From Paracoccus denitrificans (lineage in GTDB: Bacteria > Pseudomonadota > Alphaproteobacteria > Rhodobacterales > Rhodobacteraceae): DNA of 47,420 bases. Within the stretch, counting starts at the first letter, position 1, and every line of letters begins with the position of its first letter. The stretch spans positions 1 to 47,420 of the forward strand of contig VAFL01000021.1 of assembly GCA_005768755.1 (NCBI GenBank), read 5' to 3'. The notes under the pieces are model-generated. The model did no database searches, was not told the DNA's origin, and was given only the letters and a program-made list of their open reading frames with translations. The translations under genes and the position numbers were made by a program. Below are positions 1 to 8,385 of the stretch, piece by piece.

Positions 1-97
1 TTCGATATAATCTCTTCCAGTTTCGGCCGCTTCGTTCCCATCTTCAATCCTCCGTTTCCTAACTATTGCGGCGGACCACTTCAGTGGGGGAGGATCA
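1..97 (-). mobile_element. End of an IS3-family-like element with orfA start
   Basis: On the minus strand an ATG at 41-39 opens a frame reading MGTKRPKLEEIIS that runs off the window edge. This resembles the first residues of OrfA of IS3-family (IS407-like) transposases. It is preceded by an AGGAGG-like ribosome site (GGAGGATTG near 47-55). About 50 bases outside is a terminal-repeat-like stretch starting TGATCCTCCCCC (97-86) followed by ACTGAAGTGGTCC, typical of the tips of these elements. I take 97 as the outer end. Only the tip is in the window, so completeness cannot be judged. Confidence 0.55.
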
Positions 98-180
98 CTT
101 ACTGTGCCAATCCGCATACATACCAACCTGACTACGCTCGCGATGATCTCGTTCGTCGGCGTCTATGGCATGCCGGTCCG

Positions 181-933
181 CTACCGTTCTATTCTCCGCT
201 TGGTCGGGGGCACATGCAGTGCAGAGTCGCGTTCTATACCATGCAACTCAAGAATATCCCCAATAACTCCCTGGCGGGCTGTGTCCGCCAGAAAGGCTTC
301 TAACTCGGCCAACGCATCGGGCCGACCCTGCGGCGTTGCCATGGATTGCCTGATGTTCATGAAAGCCGGCTTGAGCACCCGCGAACCTGGGCGTTGGGTG
401 GCAACCTTCTCCATAACGGCGCCAATACCACCTATCGCTGCAACTGCTGCAGAGTCCAAGGCGCCTAAGGCAGCGCTGATGTTATCAAACTCCACCAGAT
501 GATCCGCTCCAGGCTTTCGCTTCAAAGTCAAACAATAGGCGCTCCCCTTGACCACGCCTACCGGAACGCCCGACTCCACTAATGCATCACTGTCAACCGC
601 TGCACATTGCGGTCCCGCAAGATAGCAGCCCTCGATCTGCAAATAGGGGTGTGTGAACGCAATGGTGCGAGCACGCTGCAAATCAACAGCAAGAAAACAG
701 ACGTCCCACTCATTGCTCTCGGCCGAGGAAGAGACATCATAAGCGCGTTCATATTCGACGAAGCTTAGCTCAAGCTCGAGGCGAGACGCCAGCAAACGCG
801 CTAGCTCAACACTAACACCCTGCGGCTGACCCGTTGCATCGCGCCTGACCAGAACAGGATTGCCATGGTTCAGCGCCACGCGTAGCACGCCGGTCGGCGC
901 GAACTGATCGCTAAGAGTTTTTGAAGTAATCAT
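181..933 (-). CDS. Family-3 solute-binding-domain protein without signal peptide
   Basis: 250 residues matching the bacterial extracellular solute-binding family 3 fold: a first lobe beginning GVLRVALNHGNPVLV, the segment GVSVELARLLASRLELELSFVEY, and the typical hinge part DVCFLAVDLQRARTIAFTHPYL. Family members usually bind amino acids or small carboxylates in the periplasm. This one starts directly with the mature-like domain (MITSKTLSDQFAPTG), and no hydrophobic export signal is seen. The start is supported by AGGGAA a few bases upstream. It lies 67 bases downstream of the GntR gene on the same strand, so the two may be co-transcribed. Possible roles: a cytoplasmic ligand sensor, or a binding protein that lost its signal. 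No permease or ATPase of an ABC system is nearby. Confidence 0.75.
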   Translation of the reverse strand: MITSKTLSDQFAPTGVLRVALNHGNPVLVRRDATGQPQGVSVELARLLASRLELELSFVEYERAYDVSSSAESNEWDVCFLAVDLQRARTIAFTHPYLQIEGCYLAGPQCAAVDSDALVESGVPVGVVKGSAYCLTLKRKPGADHLVEFDNISAALGALDSAAVAAIGGIGAVMEKVATQRPGSRVLKPAFMNIRQSMATPQGRPDALAELEAFLADTARQGVIGDILELHGIERDSALHVPPTKRRIER

Positions 934-1000
934 AATTTGGCGTTCCCTTCACCAACGTAAACGAAGCGCAACTTCGGTATTATCGAAATGAAAATACCAC

Positions 1001-1876
1001 TCAAGCTAGAGGCATCCTGGCTTTTTTCGTGGAAACCAAGCTAAGATGCAGGCGCATCATATCGGCTGCATCCTGACGGCGGCCCTCCAACAGGAGATCA
1101 AGAATTTTCACATGTTCATAGCACTGCGCGGCACTTGCCTGACGCTCCTCACGAACCCCGAGCTCCATAAGTCGACGCAATCGATTTATTTTTTTGATTG
1201 ACTCAATCAGGAACGCATTGTTGCTGCATTCGGCAATGGTTTCATGAAGCCGGTTATTGATTTGGAAAAGCTCAAGCGAGCCTGCACACTTGAGATCGCC
1301 GTCGACGAGTGCGACCTGCTGCGCCCGCACATCTCGCAAGGCGGCCTCGTTGAGAACGAAGCTCGGCTCCAAGATAGCTGCCGGTTCGTTGATCATCCGA
1401 AACCTAAAGCTTTGCAGATAAGCTTCGTCTGAAGTTAGCATCGGCGAAAATTCCCAACCATGACCGGGAAGGCGCTCGATCCAACCTTCGCTGGCGATGC
1501 GAGAAACGATCTTTAACATGGAAGCCCTTGGAAGATCATATCTTCGCATTAACTGGCTTTCCGAAATGCGGTCGTTGAGCTTACCAGACAGGCGGTCCGA
1601 GGCAATCCGAATATAGACTGCATCAAGATCGTCGGGATTTGTGTTTGAATCCTCAGCTCCGCTGAGTTCGCCAACCATATAGCCACGGCTACCAGCGGAT
1701 TTAACAACCCCCCTTTGCTCAAGTAACTTAAGTGCCGTCCTGATGGGGGTGCGCGACACCTTCAACTCGCTGGCCAGCAAGCGCTCCGTAAGTCGGGTTC
1801 CTGTGCCCCATCCCTGACGACGGACAAGTTCAGTGATTCCGCAAGCAAGCTCTTCGTGCAGGTTCTGTCGGGCCAC
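1001..1876 (-). CDS. GntR/FCD-type transcriptional regulator with two winged-helix regions
   Basis: 291 residues. The N-terminus (about 1-70) is a GntR winged helix: LTERLLASELKVSRTPIRTAL followed by LLEQRGVVKSAGSRGYMV. A second region (about 85-150) repeats the pattern: SESQLMRRYDLPRASMLKIV and IASEGWIERLPGHGWEF. The rest (about 155-285) is an all-helical FCD-like ligand domain with the usual N-x-x-LH-x-x-IAE segment (INNRLHETIAECSNN). I chose the GTG start at 1876 because AGGAG sits six bases upstream. The gene is divergent from tctCBA-prpF, so it probably controls that operon, with a carboxylate as ligand. The doubled winged helix is unusual for ordinary FadR-like proteins but is found in some two-headed GntR members. 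Confidence 0.85.
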   Translation of the reverse strand: MARQNLHEELACGITELVRRQGWGTGTRLTERLLASELKVSRTPIRTALKLLEQRGVVKSAGSRGYMVGELSGAEDSNTNPDDLDAVYIRIASDRLSGKLNDRISESQLMRRYDLPRASMLKIVSRIASEGWIERLPGHGWEFSPMLTSDEAYLQSFRFRMINEPAAILEPSFVLNEAALRDVRAQQVALVDGDLKCAGSLELFQINNRLHETIAECSNNAFLIESIKKINRLRRLMELGVREERQASAAQCYEHVKILDLLLEGRRQDAADMMRLHLSLVSTKKARMPLA

Positions 1877-1959
1877 TCTACTCTCCTAGCGCGATCCATG
1901 TACTACCATGTCGCAAATACATTCGGTAGCGTTCTCGAATGGTTTTTTATCATTGCAAA

Positions 1960-1978
1960 ATACCATAACGTATGGCAT
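1960..1978. promoter_or_regulatory. Palindromic operator candidate between gntR and tctC
   Basis: ATACCATA-ACG-TATGGCAT is an inverted repeat with 7 of 8 matching positions per arm around a 3-base centre. It lies 84 bases upstream of the GntR start and about 170 bases upstream of tctC. GntR-family regulators bind short palindromes in such divergent regions. Binding is inferred. Confidence 0.5.
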
Positions 1979-2149
1979 GTCCCATGACCATCGGCGAGGA
2001 GGGCCGATAATCTGGGTATTGAAGGGGGTCTCATGCGCAGCGGCTGTACGAGTCTGGGCACATCGCTAACGCTCCGGCCTTTGAGATCGCGCAGCGCTCT
2101 CGACGCCAGACGGTAAAGACAATTCTCAAAAGACAGGAAACTGAGAACT

Positions 2150-3139
2150 ATGAAACGACGCCATCTCATCATGGCCACGCTTGGCCTTTCTCTCGCTACC
2201 GCGCTGGCGCCACACGCCGTGCTCGCTCAGGAGGCTTGGCCGCCGCGTAAGATCAACTTCGTCGTGGCGCTTGGCCCCGGCGGTTCTGCCGACAGGACGG
2301 CTCGTGCCCTGGCCCAGCGCATGCAGGAAGAACTGGGCGTGCCGATAACCGTCATCAACCAGGAAGGCGGCGGCGGTCATGTGGGTCACACCTATTTCAC
2401 CCAGATGCCGGCTGACGGCAGCTATTTCCTAGCGACCTCGCTGCATCCCTATATCGGTAACGCGATTCTGGAATTCGACGCCGATTACAAGATGGATGAC
2501 TTCGCTTTCATCAATAGCCAATGGAACGATTATGATTTGTTCGCGGTGAACGCGGACACACCCTATGAGACCCTGGCCGAATTCATGGAGGCCGCGCGGG
2601 AAGATCCCGGCAAACTGCGCATTTCACTCGTGTCGGGCTCATCGGCCGAGGTCAATCTGGATCTTGCCTTGCAGGCATTCGGACTGGACCGATCTGCCGT
2701 CAACGTGGTGACATACGAATCCGGTGGCGCTGCGCGGACCGCCGTGGCCGGGGGGCAGGTCGAAATGAATATTTCCGCCGCCGAAGGCAACCTGCCCATC
2801 GCTGAATACCTACGGCCCCTAGCCATTGCGGCCGAAGAGCCCAGCGAAGACTGGGATGCCCCTACGCTGAACCAGACCCTGAAGGTTGCCGGCCTTGAAG
2901 AAGTGCCTGTTTTCTCGGGCGGGATGCGAGGGCTTGCCGCCCATGCGGCCTTCAAGGAGAGCAATCCCGAAGCGTTCGAAAAATTGGTCCAGGCTTACAA
3001 GACAATTCTGGAAGACCCGGAATTCGTCGCGATGCTCGAATCCCAGGATATCGGAACGGAATGGTTAGGGCCCGAAGAAACGACCGCGATGATAAATTCA
3101 AACTTCGAGATCCTACAGGAGTTCAACACCGAAAACTGA
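2150..3139 (+). CDS. tctC: Tripartite tricarboxylate transporter substrate-binding protein (TctC/Bug family)
   Basis: 329 residues with a clear signal peptide (MKRRHLIMATLGLSLATALA, cleavage probably after AVLA). The mature protein begins WPPRKINFVVALGPGGSADRTARALA, the diagnostic first-lobe pattern of the Bug/TctC family, including the GPGGSAD loop that contacts ligand carboxylates. The QEGGGGHVG segment forms the next conserved loop. It captures a di- or tricarboxylate in the periplasm and hands it to TctA/TctB. An AGGAAA ribosome site lies about 12 bases upstream of the ATG. A GC-rich hairpin separates it from tctB, which fits the need for excess binding protein. The exact ligand cannot be read from sequence; the prpF gene in the operon suggests an aconitate-, methylaconitate- or oxalomesaconate-like acid. 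Confidence 0.92.
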   Translation: MKRRHLIMATLGLSLATALAPHAVLAQEAWPPRKINFVVALGPGGSADRTARALAQRMQEELGVPITVINQEGGGGHVGHTYFTQMPADGSYFLATSLHPYIGNAILEFDADYKMDDFAFINSQWNDYDLFAVNADTPYETLAEFMEAAREDPGKLRISLVSGSSAEVNLDLALQAFGLDRSAVNVVTYESGGAARTAVAGGQVEMNISAAEGNLPIAEYLRPLAIAAEEPSEDWDAPTLNQTLKVAGLEEVPVFSGGMRGLAAHAAFKESNPEAFEKLVQAYKTILEDPEFVAMLESQDIGTEWLGPEETTAMINSNFEILQEFNTEN

Positions 3140-3144
3140 GCGTC

Positions 3145-3166
3145 GACGGGGGTCGAGGCCCCCGAC
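3145..3166 (+). promoter_or_regulatory. Intercistronic hairpin tctC/tctB
   Basis: CGGGGG (3147-3152) pairs with CCCCCG (3159-3164) around TCGAGG, with one more G-C pair outside. It lies six bases after the tctC stop and there is no T-run. It may stabilise the tctC message or partly terminate, giving more TctC than TctBA. Function is inferred. Confidence 0.4.
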
Positions 3167-3194
3167 CCTCCATCGTTCGATCAGGGAGAGAAAA

Positions 3195-3629
3195 TTGACC
3201 GGTAAGTTATCTGCGGTTCACGCCGCTCTACTTTTAATCATCGTGGCAGTGTCCGGCTATATCACCTGGAGCACCGTTTCCGCGTCCAGCAAGCTTGAAA
3301 ACCTTGTTGTCGTTGCCCCCGTCTGCGCTGCAGTGGCGGTGCTAGTGGTCGTGCTTTCGGTCAACATGCTGCGTCATCCAGCAGCGGAAGCGAACACCTC
3401 AGGCATCTGGGGCGACGTCCTGTTGCTAGTTGTCTTCGCCATGTTCTGCTTCATGCTGATCCGCATCGGTTTTGACCTGGCGACATTTGTGTTCGTCTGG
3501 GTGGGCGTGCTAATGAGCGGCGGCAAGGGAATATGGCAACCGCCGCTGTTCGCCGCAATCTTCACCGTGATCCTTGTTTATACCTTTGGATCGCTTTTCC
3601 CTTATCCAATGCCGACGCTGGTGCTGTGA
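3195..3629 (+). CDS. tctB: Tripartite tricarboxylate transporter small membrane subunit TctB
   Basis: 144 residues with four hydrophobic segments (around 8-28, 37-57, 75-97 and 117-137), the layout of TctB (DUF1468). TctB pairs with the large subunit TctA in the inner membrane for sodium- or proton-driven carboxylate uptake fed by TctC. The start is a TTG at 3195: an AGGGAGAG ribosome site lies just upstream (3182-3190), and the frame gives MTGKLSAVHAALLLI. The stop overlaps the tctA start by one base (TGATG), so the two are translationally coupled. The N-terminal sequence is poorly conserved in this family; the call rests mainly on size, topology and gene order. Confidence 0.85.
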   Translation: MTGKLSAVHAALLLIIVAVSGYITWSTVSASSKLENLVVVAPVCAAVAVLVVVLSVNMLRHPAAEANTSGIWGDVLLLVVFAMFCFMLIRIGFDLATFVFVWVGVLMSGGKGIWQPPLFAAIFTVILVYTFGSLFPYPMPTLVL

Positions 3630-5143
3630 TGATTGACACGATTGCATTCGCTCAGGCGATTGGCATGCTGTTCGGCAGTATCGATCCGTGGCTGTGGGTC
3701 ATTCCCGGCCTGCTGATCGGCCTGATATTCGGCGCGATTCCTGGACTTCAGATTTCGATGGCCATGGCTGTCTTTCTGCCAATCACCTTTAACATGGACT
3801 TCTTGCAGGCCATGCTTTTTCTCACCTCGATCTTCACCGGCGGCGCTTATGGCGGCGGCGTAACGGCGATCCTGATGAACATTCCCGGCTCGTCTTCGTC
3901 GATCGCGACCGCCTTCGACGGCTATCCGATGGCGCGTCAGGGCAAGCACAACGAGGCGTTGGGGCTAGGACTCGCCGCATCGGTGGTAGGTACGTTCGTA
4001 GGGTATATCCTGCTACTGCTACTCATCAATCCGCTGTCCGCTTTTGTTCTGAAGATCGGCCCGATGGAGATGGTTGTAGTCGTGCTGTGGGGTCTGACCC
4101 TGATAGCCACGCTCAACGACAGCAGCATGGCCAAGGGACTGATGGCTGGTTTATTCGGACTGATGCTCAGCCAGGTCGGCATGTCCACGACCGGCGTGAT
4201 GCGGACCACTATCGGAAACCCGCATCTGCTGGACGGAATCGAAGTTGTGCCGGCCATGATCGGGATCTTCGCAGCCTCAGAACTGCTGCGTCTGCGCGGC
4301 GGCACGTATCTGGTGCAGGACGATGCGCAGCGCCATATCTCCTTTCCGAGAATCATGCGCGGCGTTGCTGACACCTTCCGTTATCCCGGCGTACTGATCC
4401 GGGGAAGCTTGGTCGGCGCCGTCATCGGGGCGATCCCCGGCGTGGGATCATCGGTGGCCAACCTCGTCTCCTATGGCGAGGCTAAGAGGACCTCGAAGAC
4501 CCCTGAGATCTTCGGAAAGGGCGCACCTGAAGGCGTCGTAGCGGCCGAATCGGCCAACAGCAGTTCCGAAGGCGGATCCATGACCGCGCTTCTAGCGCTG
4601 GGCATCCCGGGCGGTGCGGCGACGGCGGTCTTGCTGGCGGCCTTTTCGTTTCACAACATCATCGGCGGACCTTCTTTCATCCGCAACGAGACGGATATCG
4701 TTTACTCGATCATCCTGGGCAATCTTGGACAGGTCATCCTTTTGGCAATAATCGGGCTGATGACCCTACGCGTATTGGGATTGGTAGTGCGCGTGCCCTT
4801 GCCTTATCTGGTCCCAAGCGTTCTGGCGATGTGCGCATGGGGCGGTTACGGAATTACTGGGACCATCGCGGGTCCGGTGACTGTTGCTGTATTCGCAGGG
4901 ATAGGCTGGTTGATGCGGCGCGCCGACTATCCGGTCGCCGCGACGGTCATCGGGCTACTGCTGGGGCGGATGATGGAGGGCGAGCTGGTTCGCACCTTGC
5001 AGATTTCGAACGGCCGTCCGTTGGCCTATCTGCTGGAAAGGCCGATTGCGATGGTTCTTTTCTTCATCATGCTTGTAGTGCTTGTTGGGGTTCCGTTGAT
5101 GAAAATGATGCGCCGTCGGAGGAACGGTGCACAGGAATCTTGA
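3629..5143 (+). CDS. tctA: Tripartite tricarboxylate transporter large membrane subunit TctA
   Basis: 504 residues, about ten to twelve hydrophobic segments. TctA hallmarks are visible: GLIFGAIPGLQISMAMAVFL near the N-terminus (about 33-52), GGAYGGGVTAILMNIPGSSSS (about 75-95), the internal repeat GAVIGAIPGVGSSVANLVSYG (about 270-290), and ALGIPGGAATAVLL. The paired GxxPG loops are the transport core in this family. I start it at the ATG at 3629 rather than at upstream in-frame codons, because that ATG overlaps the tctB stop by one base and gives MIDTIAFAQAIGMLFG, the usual N-terminus. It works with TctB and TctC in inner-membrane uptake. Confidence 0.93.
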   Translation: MIDTIAFAQAIGMLFGSIDPWLWVIPGLLIGLIFGAIPGLQISMAMAVFLPITFNMDFLQAMLFLTSIFTGGAYGGGVTAILMNIPGSSSSIATAFDGYPMARQGKHNEALGLGLAASVVGTFVGYILLLLLINPLSAFVLKIGPMEMVVVVLWGLTLIATLNDSSMAKGLMAGLFGLMLSQVGMSTTGVMRTTIGNPHLLDGIEVVPAMIGIFAASELLRLRGGTYLVQDDAQRHISFPRIMRGVADTFRYPGVLIRGSLVGAVIGAIPGVGSSVANLVSYGEAKRTSKTPEIFGKGAPEGVVAAESANSSSEGGSMTALLALGIPGGAATAVLLAAFSFHNIIGGPSFIRNETDIVYSIILGNLGQVILLAIIGLMTLRVLGLVVRVPLPYLVPSVLAMCAWGGYGITGTIAGPVTVAVFAGIGWLMRRADYPVAATVIGLLLGRMMEGELVRTLQISNGRPLAYLLERPIAMVLFFIMLVVLVGVPLMKMMRRRRNGAQES

Positions 5144-5230
5144 GTCTGCCGGTACAAAAAGCTGTGCCGCATGAATCCTTGCCGTTCATTCAACTGGGAT
5201 TCGCGGACGAAAAAACTTCAGGAAACAATC

Positions 5231-6388
5231 ATGCAGAAGAAGATCAAGGCCGTTTACATGCGCGGCGGGACCAGCAAGGGCGTTTTTTTTCATCCAGAAT
5301 GGTTGCCCGCGGAGGCAGCTGAGCGCGACCGTATACTTTTGCGCGTCATTGGCAGCCCGGACCCCTATGGCCAACACATCGACGGGATGGGGGCTGCAAC
5401 GTCCAGCACAAGCAAGGTCGTTCTGGTTGCGCCGTCTTCCCGCGATGACATCGATGTGGATTACACCTTCGGCCAAGTATCGTTGGACAAACCCGTGATC
5501 GACTGGTCCGGAAACTGCGGCAACCTAACGGCGGCGGTCGGCCCCTTTGCCATTTCTCAAGGAATGGTCGATGTGCCTCGCGACGGCATGGCCACAGTGA
5601 GGATTTGGCAGGAGAACATCGGCGCTAAAATCGTTGTGCATGTTCCCTTGAAGGATGGAATGGTCGTCGAAACGGGCGATTTTTTCCTTGACGGGGTTGC
5701 CTTTCCGGCAGCCGAGATCGCGGTGGAATTCCTCCAGCCACTCACGGACGAAAACGGTGGCCATGCGATGTTTCCGACTGGCAACGCGCTTGACACGATC
5801 GAAGTGCCGGGGGTCGGATCGGTCGAGGTGACGATGATGATAGCCGGCAACCCGGCCGTCTTCGTGGATGCCGCCACATTGAACCTCATGGGGAACGAGT
5901 TGCAACGCGACATCAACGACAACGCTACCCTTCTCAGCAAGGCGGAAGCCATCAGATCGTACGCTGCCGTCCGCATGGGCCTGTCCGCGACTGCAGAGGA
6001 CGCCACAGCGTTGCGTCCGCACACGCCCAAGCTGGCATTCGTCGCCCGCCCTCGAGGATATGTCGCGTCCAACGGGCGCCACGTAGACCCCGCCACATTG
6101 GATCTGAACGCACGCATCTTTTCGATGGGCAAGCTGCACCATGCCATGACGGGCACCGGCGCCGTGGCCATTGCTGCCGCGGCGGCCATACCTGGGACGC
6201 TGGTAAGTCGCCTGCTGTCCGAACCTAAGAGCGACATCCGCTTTGGCCACCCCTCGGGTAGCCTTGCCTGCGGCGCCGCCGCGCAGGAGCACCAAGGCCG
6301 GTGGATCGTGACGACAGTCACCATGAGCCGCAGCGCTCGCAGACTGATGGAGGGTGCGGTTTTCGTTCCAGACGATACATATGGCTGA
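5231..6388 (+). CDS. prpF: PrpF-family isomerase (methylaconitate/oxalomesaconate type)
   Basis: 385 residues of the PrpF family, a diaminopimelate-epimerase-like fold. The N-terminus IKAVYMRGGTSKGVFF is the family signature, followed by GNCGNLTAAVGPFAI (catalytic-region Cys with NCGN) and near the end FGHPSGSLACGAA. Known members move a double bond in 2-methylaconitate, 4-oxalomesaconate or similar unsaturated tricarboxylates. The ATG at 5231 is chosen over one 60 bases earlier because AGGAA lies 7 bases upstream and the family starts here. It follows tctA by 87 bases on the same strand, so the operon probably imports and isomerises the same acid. No AcnD or propionate gene is present, so a role in the methylcitrate cycle is not supported here. 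Confidence 0.88.
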   Translation: MQKKIKAVYMRGGTSKGVFFHPEWLPAEAAERDRILLRVIGSPDPYGQHIDGMGAATSSTSKVVLVAPSSRDDIDVDYTFGQVSLDKPVIDWSGNCGNLTAAVGPFAISQGMVDVPRDGMATVRIWQENIGAKIVVHVPLKDGMVVETGDFFLDGVAFPAAEIAVEFLQPLTDENGGHAMFPTGNALDTIEVPGVGSVEVTMMIAGNPAVFVDAATLNLMGNELQRDINDNATLLSKAEAIRSYAAVRMGLSATAEDATALRPHTPKLAFVARPRGYVASNGRHVDPATLDLNARIFSMGKLHHAMTGTGAVAIAAAAAIPGTLVSRLLSEPKSDIRFGHPSGSLACGAAAQEHQGRWIVTTVTMSRSARRLMEGAVFVPDDTYG

Positions 6389-7471
6389 TGCCTACCCAGC
6401 GCTTTCCCTAGGACACTTTTTCGCAAGCGAGGCAGCCGTTGCGTGTGCATGTTCTCAACGACTGGTCCGACACCCTTGTAATTTTGCCAAGCTTCTCGCA
6501 ATTGGCGTCGCATATGTGAACGTCTGGACGATCCCAAGGACGAATTGGTACTGGCGAGCCGCATGCCGTCGTCGTCGATCGGGCGCAGGATTTTGGTGAC
6601 GAGCACTGGCTCCGGCTTTGACTGATGCTGACGAAGCTGGGTGAGTGCATGCAGTAAGTGTTCTTGGACGAGAACCATGACAAATACCGCAGCTGCTTGA
6701 ACATCCCGGTTCCAGGCGAGCCCATGGTCCGAGGTTGGGTAGCAGAACACACCTGACGCCTTACTCTCCGCGGCACACAGGGATTACAGGGATCCCCGGT
6801 CGAACCGCAACTCTCAGAGGTCGCCGCCGAACGTCACGTCACGTCACGTCACGTCACGTCACGTCACGGGACCTTGCATATAGGCATGTCCCGAGCCAAG
6901 TCGATACTCAACTTGTGCGGAACACGCACCGGGTGTGAATGGCTTTTCGCGACCGAATTGTCATGACGCCTCATCGAAAGTTGGTTGTAAGTGCGCATGA
7001 TGGCGGCCCAGTCCCTGGTCGTGTGATCATGAGCAGGGCGGTTCATACCTCTCAATCTACTGAAATCGTCCAATTTTGTACTTTCACCCGCCAATCAGCT
7101 CATAAATGAAAGTGTGAGTCAGAGAGCGTTACGCACACGAGCGTGACAACTTGGCACAGCGCATTGGCTGCTGCTGCGATCATCGGATCTGGCCCTCTTT
7201 ACCAGAGGAAAGCCTCCTGAATGCATCGCCGATCTATATCACCGACAAGCGGCCATTCATATAGCATGCAGAATCGGTCGAGGAGGGCTCGGAACGGCCT
7301 TGCGGCGGCGCGGCATCGCTTATGTCGTGACGATGCGAGCCCCGGCAAGGCCGGCCCTCAGCTGCCGTTGGCCAGATGTCCAAGCGCTGCGGCGCAGCTT
7401 CCCCGAAGCAGCCGTTCGACATCCTGTCGAGAAAATTCTACTTCCGCATCCCCTTAAGATCGGGAGGATTA
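6389..7471. other. About 1.1 kb without a recognisable gene
   Basis: No frame here has a recognisable family match, a convincing ribosome site or full gene length. Several short frames are open on the minus strand between 6400 and 6750 but they look decayed. No tRNA is seen. The segment holds the ACGTC tandem repeat, which is listed separately. It looks like a junction between the tct operon and later insertions. Confidence 0.5.
6831..6868. repeat. (ACGTC)7.6 pentanucleotide tandem repeat
   Basis: Seven full copies of ACGTC plus ACG, without a mismatch. Each unit contains CACGTC/GACGTG across its border, so the tract is nearly self-complementary. It lies in non-coding DNA. It is not a CRISPR: the unit is five bases and there are no spacers. 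Confidence 0.97.
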
Positions 7472-7724
7472 CCATCGCACCCAGGTCGTCAGCGCGTTCC
7501 TGGGCGAGATGGATGCGATCAGCCGGGACGAAGGCGTGCTGGTCGTCGCCTGCTGCAATCACCCGGAACTGGTCGATCCGGCGGTGCTGCGCCCCGGACG
7601 GTTTGACCTCAAGATTTCCGTTTCCCTCCCGGATGCCGCCACGATTTTCGGGATCCTGAACACCAATCTGCAGGCTACATTCACGGACGACACCCTGCGC
7701 ATTCTTGGGCGACAGGCGGTCTGA
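7472..7724 (+). pseudogene. AAA ATPase fragment (FtsH/CDC48-like second half)
   Basis: The frame reads HRTQVVSAFLGEMDAIS, then VLVVACCNHPELVDPAVLRP, GRFDLKISVSLPDAATIFGIL. This is the sensor-1 and arginine-finger stretch of a classical AAA ATPase: the N in CNHP as sensor 1, and RPGRFD as arginine finger with the D-L-K-I strand. The Walker A and B parts are missing, and no upstream frame supplies them. The frame ends at a stop at 7722-7724, about 85 residues in all. It is best read as the remnant of a larger gene lost by recombination. Confidence 0.75.
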
Positions 7725-7745
7725 CAGACGGCCGCAGAGACCGCC
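7715..7745. terminator. Possible bidirectional stem-loop
   Basis: GGCGGTCT (7715-7722) pairs perfectly with AGACCGCC (7738-7745) across a 15-base loop. It lies between the stop of the AAA fragment and the stop of the convergent SRAP gene (7750). There is no T-run, so termination is only a guess. Confidence 0.3.
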
Positions 7746-7749
7746 GGTG

Positions 7750-8385
7750 TCAGGACGCCTCGGCCGGGGCATCCACCAGCGCCAATGCGCCATCCGGCAA
7801 CGGGCGTTGCAGCTTGCCGGCGATTTCGATCGGTGCCGAAAGCCAGGTCTCCCAATCCCCCGGATCAGTCAGAACAACGGGCATGGCTTTCGGATGCACC
7901 GATTTCACCTCGGCATTGGGCGCACAGGTCAGAATGGCATAGAGATCGTCGCTGGTCTCGCCATCCTTCAGCTTCCGGACCGAGCTCCAGCCCCGAACCT
8001 CAATCCCGGCGAAGAACATCGGCGTCTCTGATGCCGGCGGAGCGAACCACTGATTGCCGCGCTTGATCGGTTCGGCAAAGGCTGTGACCGGCACCAGGCA
8101 GCGATGTGCGGGCCCGAGCCAGCGCCGCCAATGTGGCGAGGTCAGGTTACGGACATTGGTAACACCCGGATCCCGCTGGGTCTTCAAAACCGAGGGCGGC
8201 GATGGCATCCCCCACCGCGCCTTGACCAATTCCAGCGAAACGCCATCATGGCGGATGATCGGTGCCAGCTGATCGGGATAGACCTTGCCCGGTGCGACAT
8301 TGCCCGCGCGGTCGGTCATGCTCATGCCCTTGAAAAGTTGGCGCATTGCATCCTGCGTGGTGGTCTGATTGTAAAGGTTGCACAC
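7750..8385 (-). CDS. SOS response-associated peptidase (SRAP/YedK/HMCES family)
   Basis: 211 residues from a GTG start. The family protects abasic sites in single-stranded DNA by forming a thiazolidine link with the amino-terminal Cys exposed after Met removal. From this start the active residues line up with the known numbering: C2 (MCNLYN), N77, E105 (TAFAEP) and H164 (HPKAMPVVL). The RWGM and GWSS segments also fit. GAGGA lies about ten bases upstream of the GTG. The frame continues upstream without a stop for over 100 residues; if translation began there, C2 would be buried and the usual chemistry lost. I therefore favour the internal start. The gene is not in an obvious operon. Confidence 0.85.
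   Translation of the reverse strand: MCNLYNQTTTQDAMRQLFKGMSMTDRAGNVAPGKVYPDQLAPIIRHDGVSLELVKARWGMPSPPSVLKTQRDPGVTNVRNLTSPHWRRWLGPAHRCLVPVTAFAEPIKRGNQWFAPPASETPMFFAGIEVRGWSSVRKLKDGETSDDLYAILTCAPNAEVKSVHPKAMPVVLTDPGDWETWLSAPIEIAGKLQRPLPDGALALVDAPAEAS

Noticed and set aside
5557..6750. 397-codon open frame on the minus strand
   Set aside because: Antisense to prpF, which has its signature motifs and a ribosome site.
6770..6830. GGTCGAACC looked like a tRNA T-loop
   Set aside because: No cloverleaf with acceptor, D and anticodon arms could be formed around it.
6831..6868. Repeat tract considered as CRISPR
   Set aside because: The unit is five bases with no spacers; it is a simple tandem repeat.
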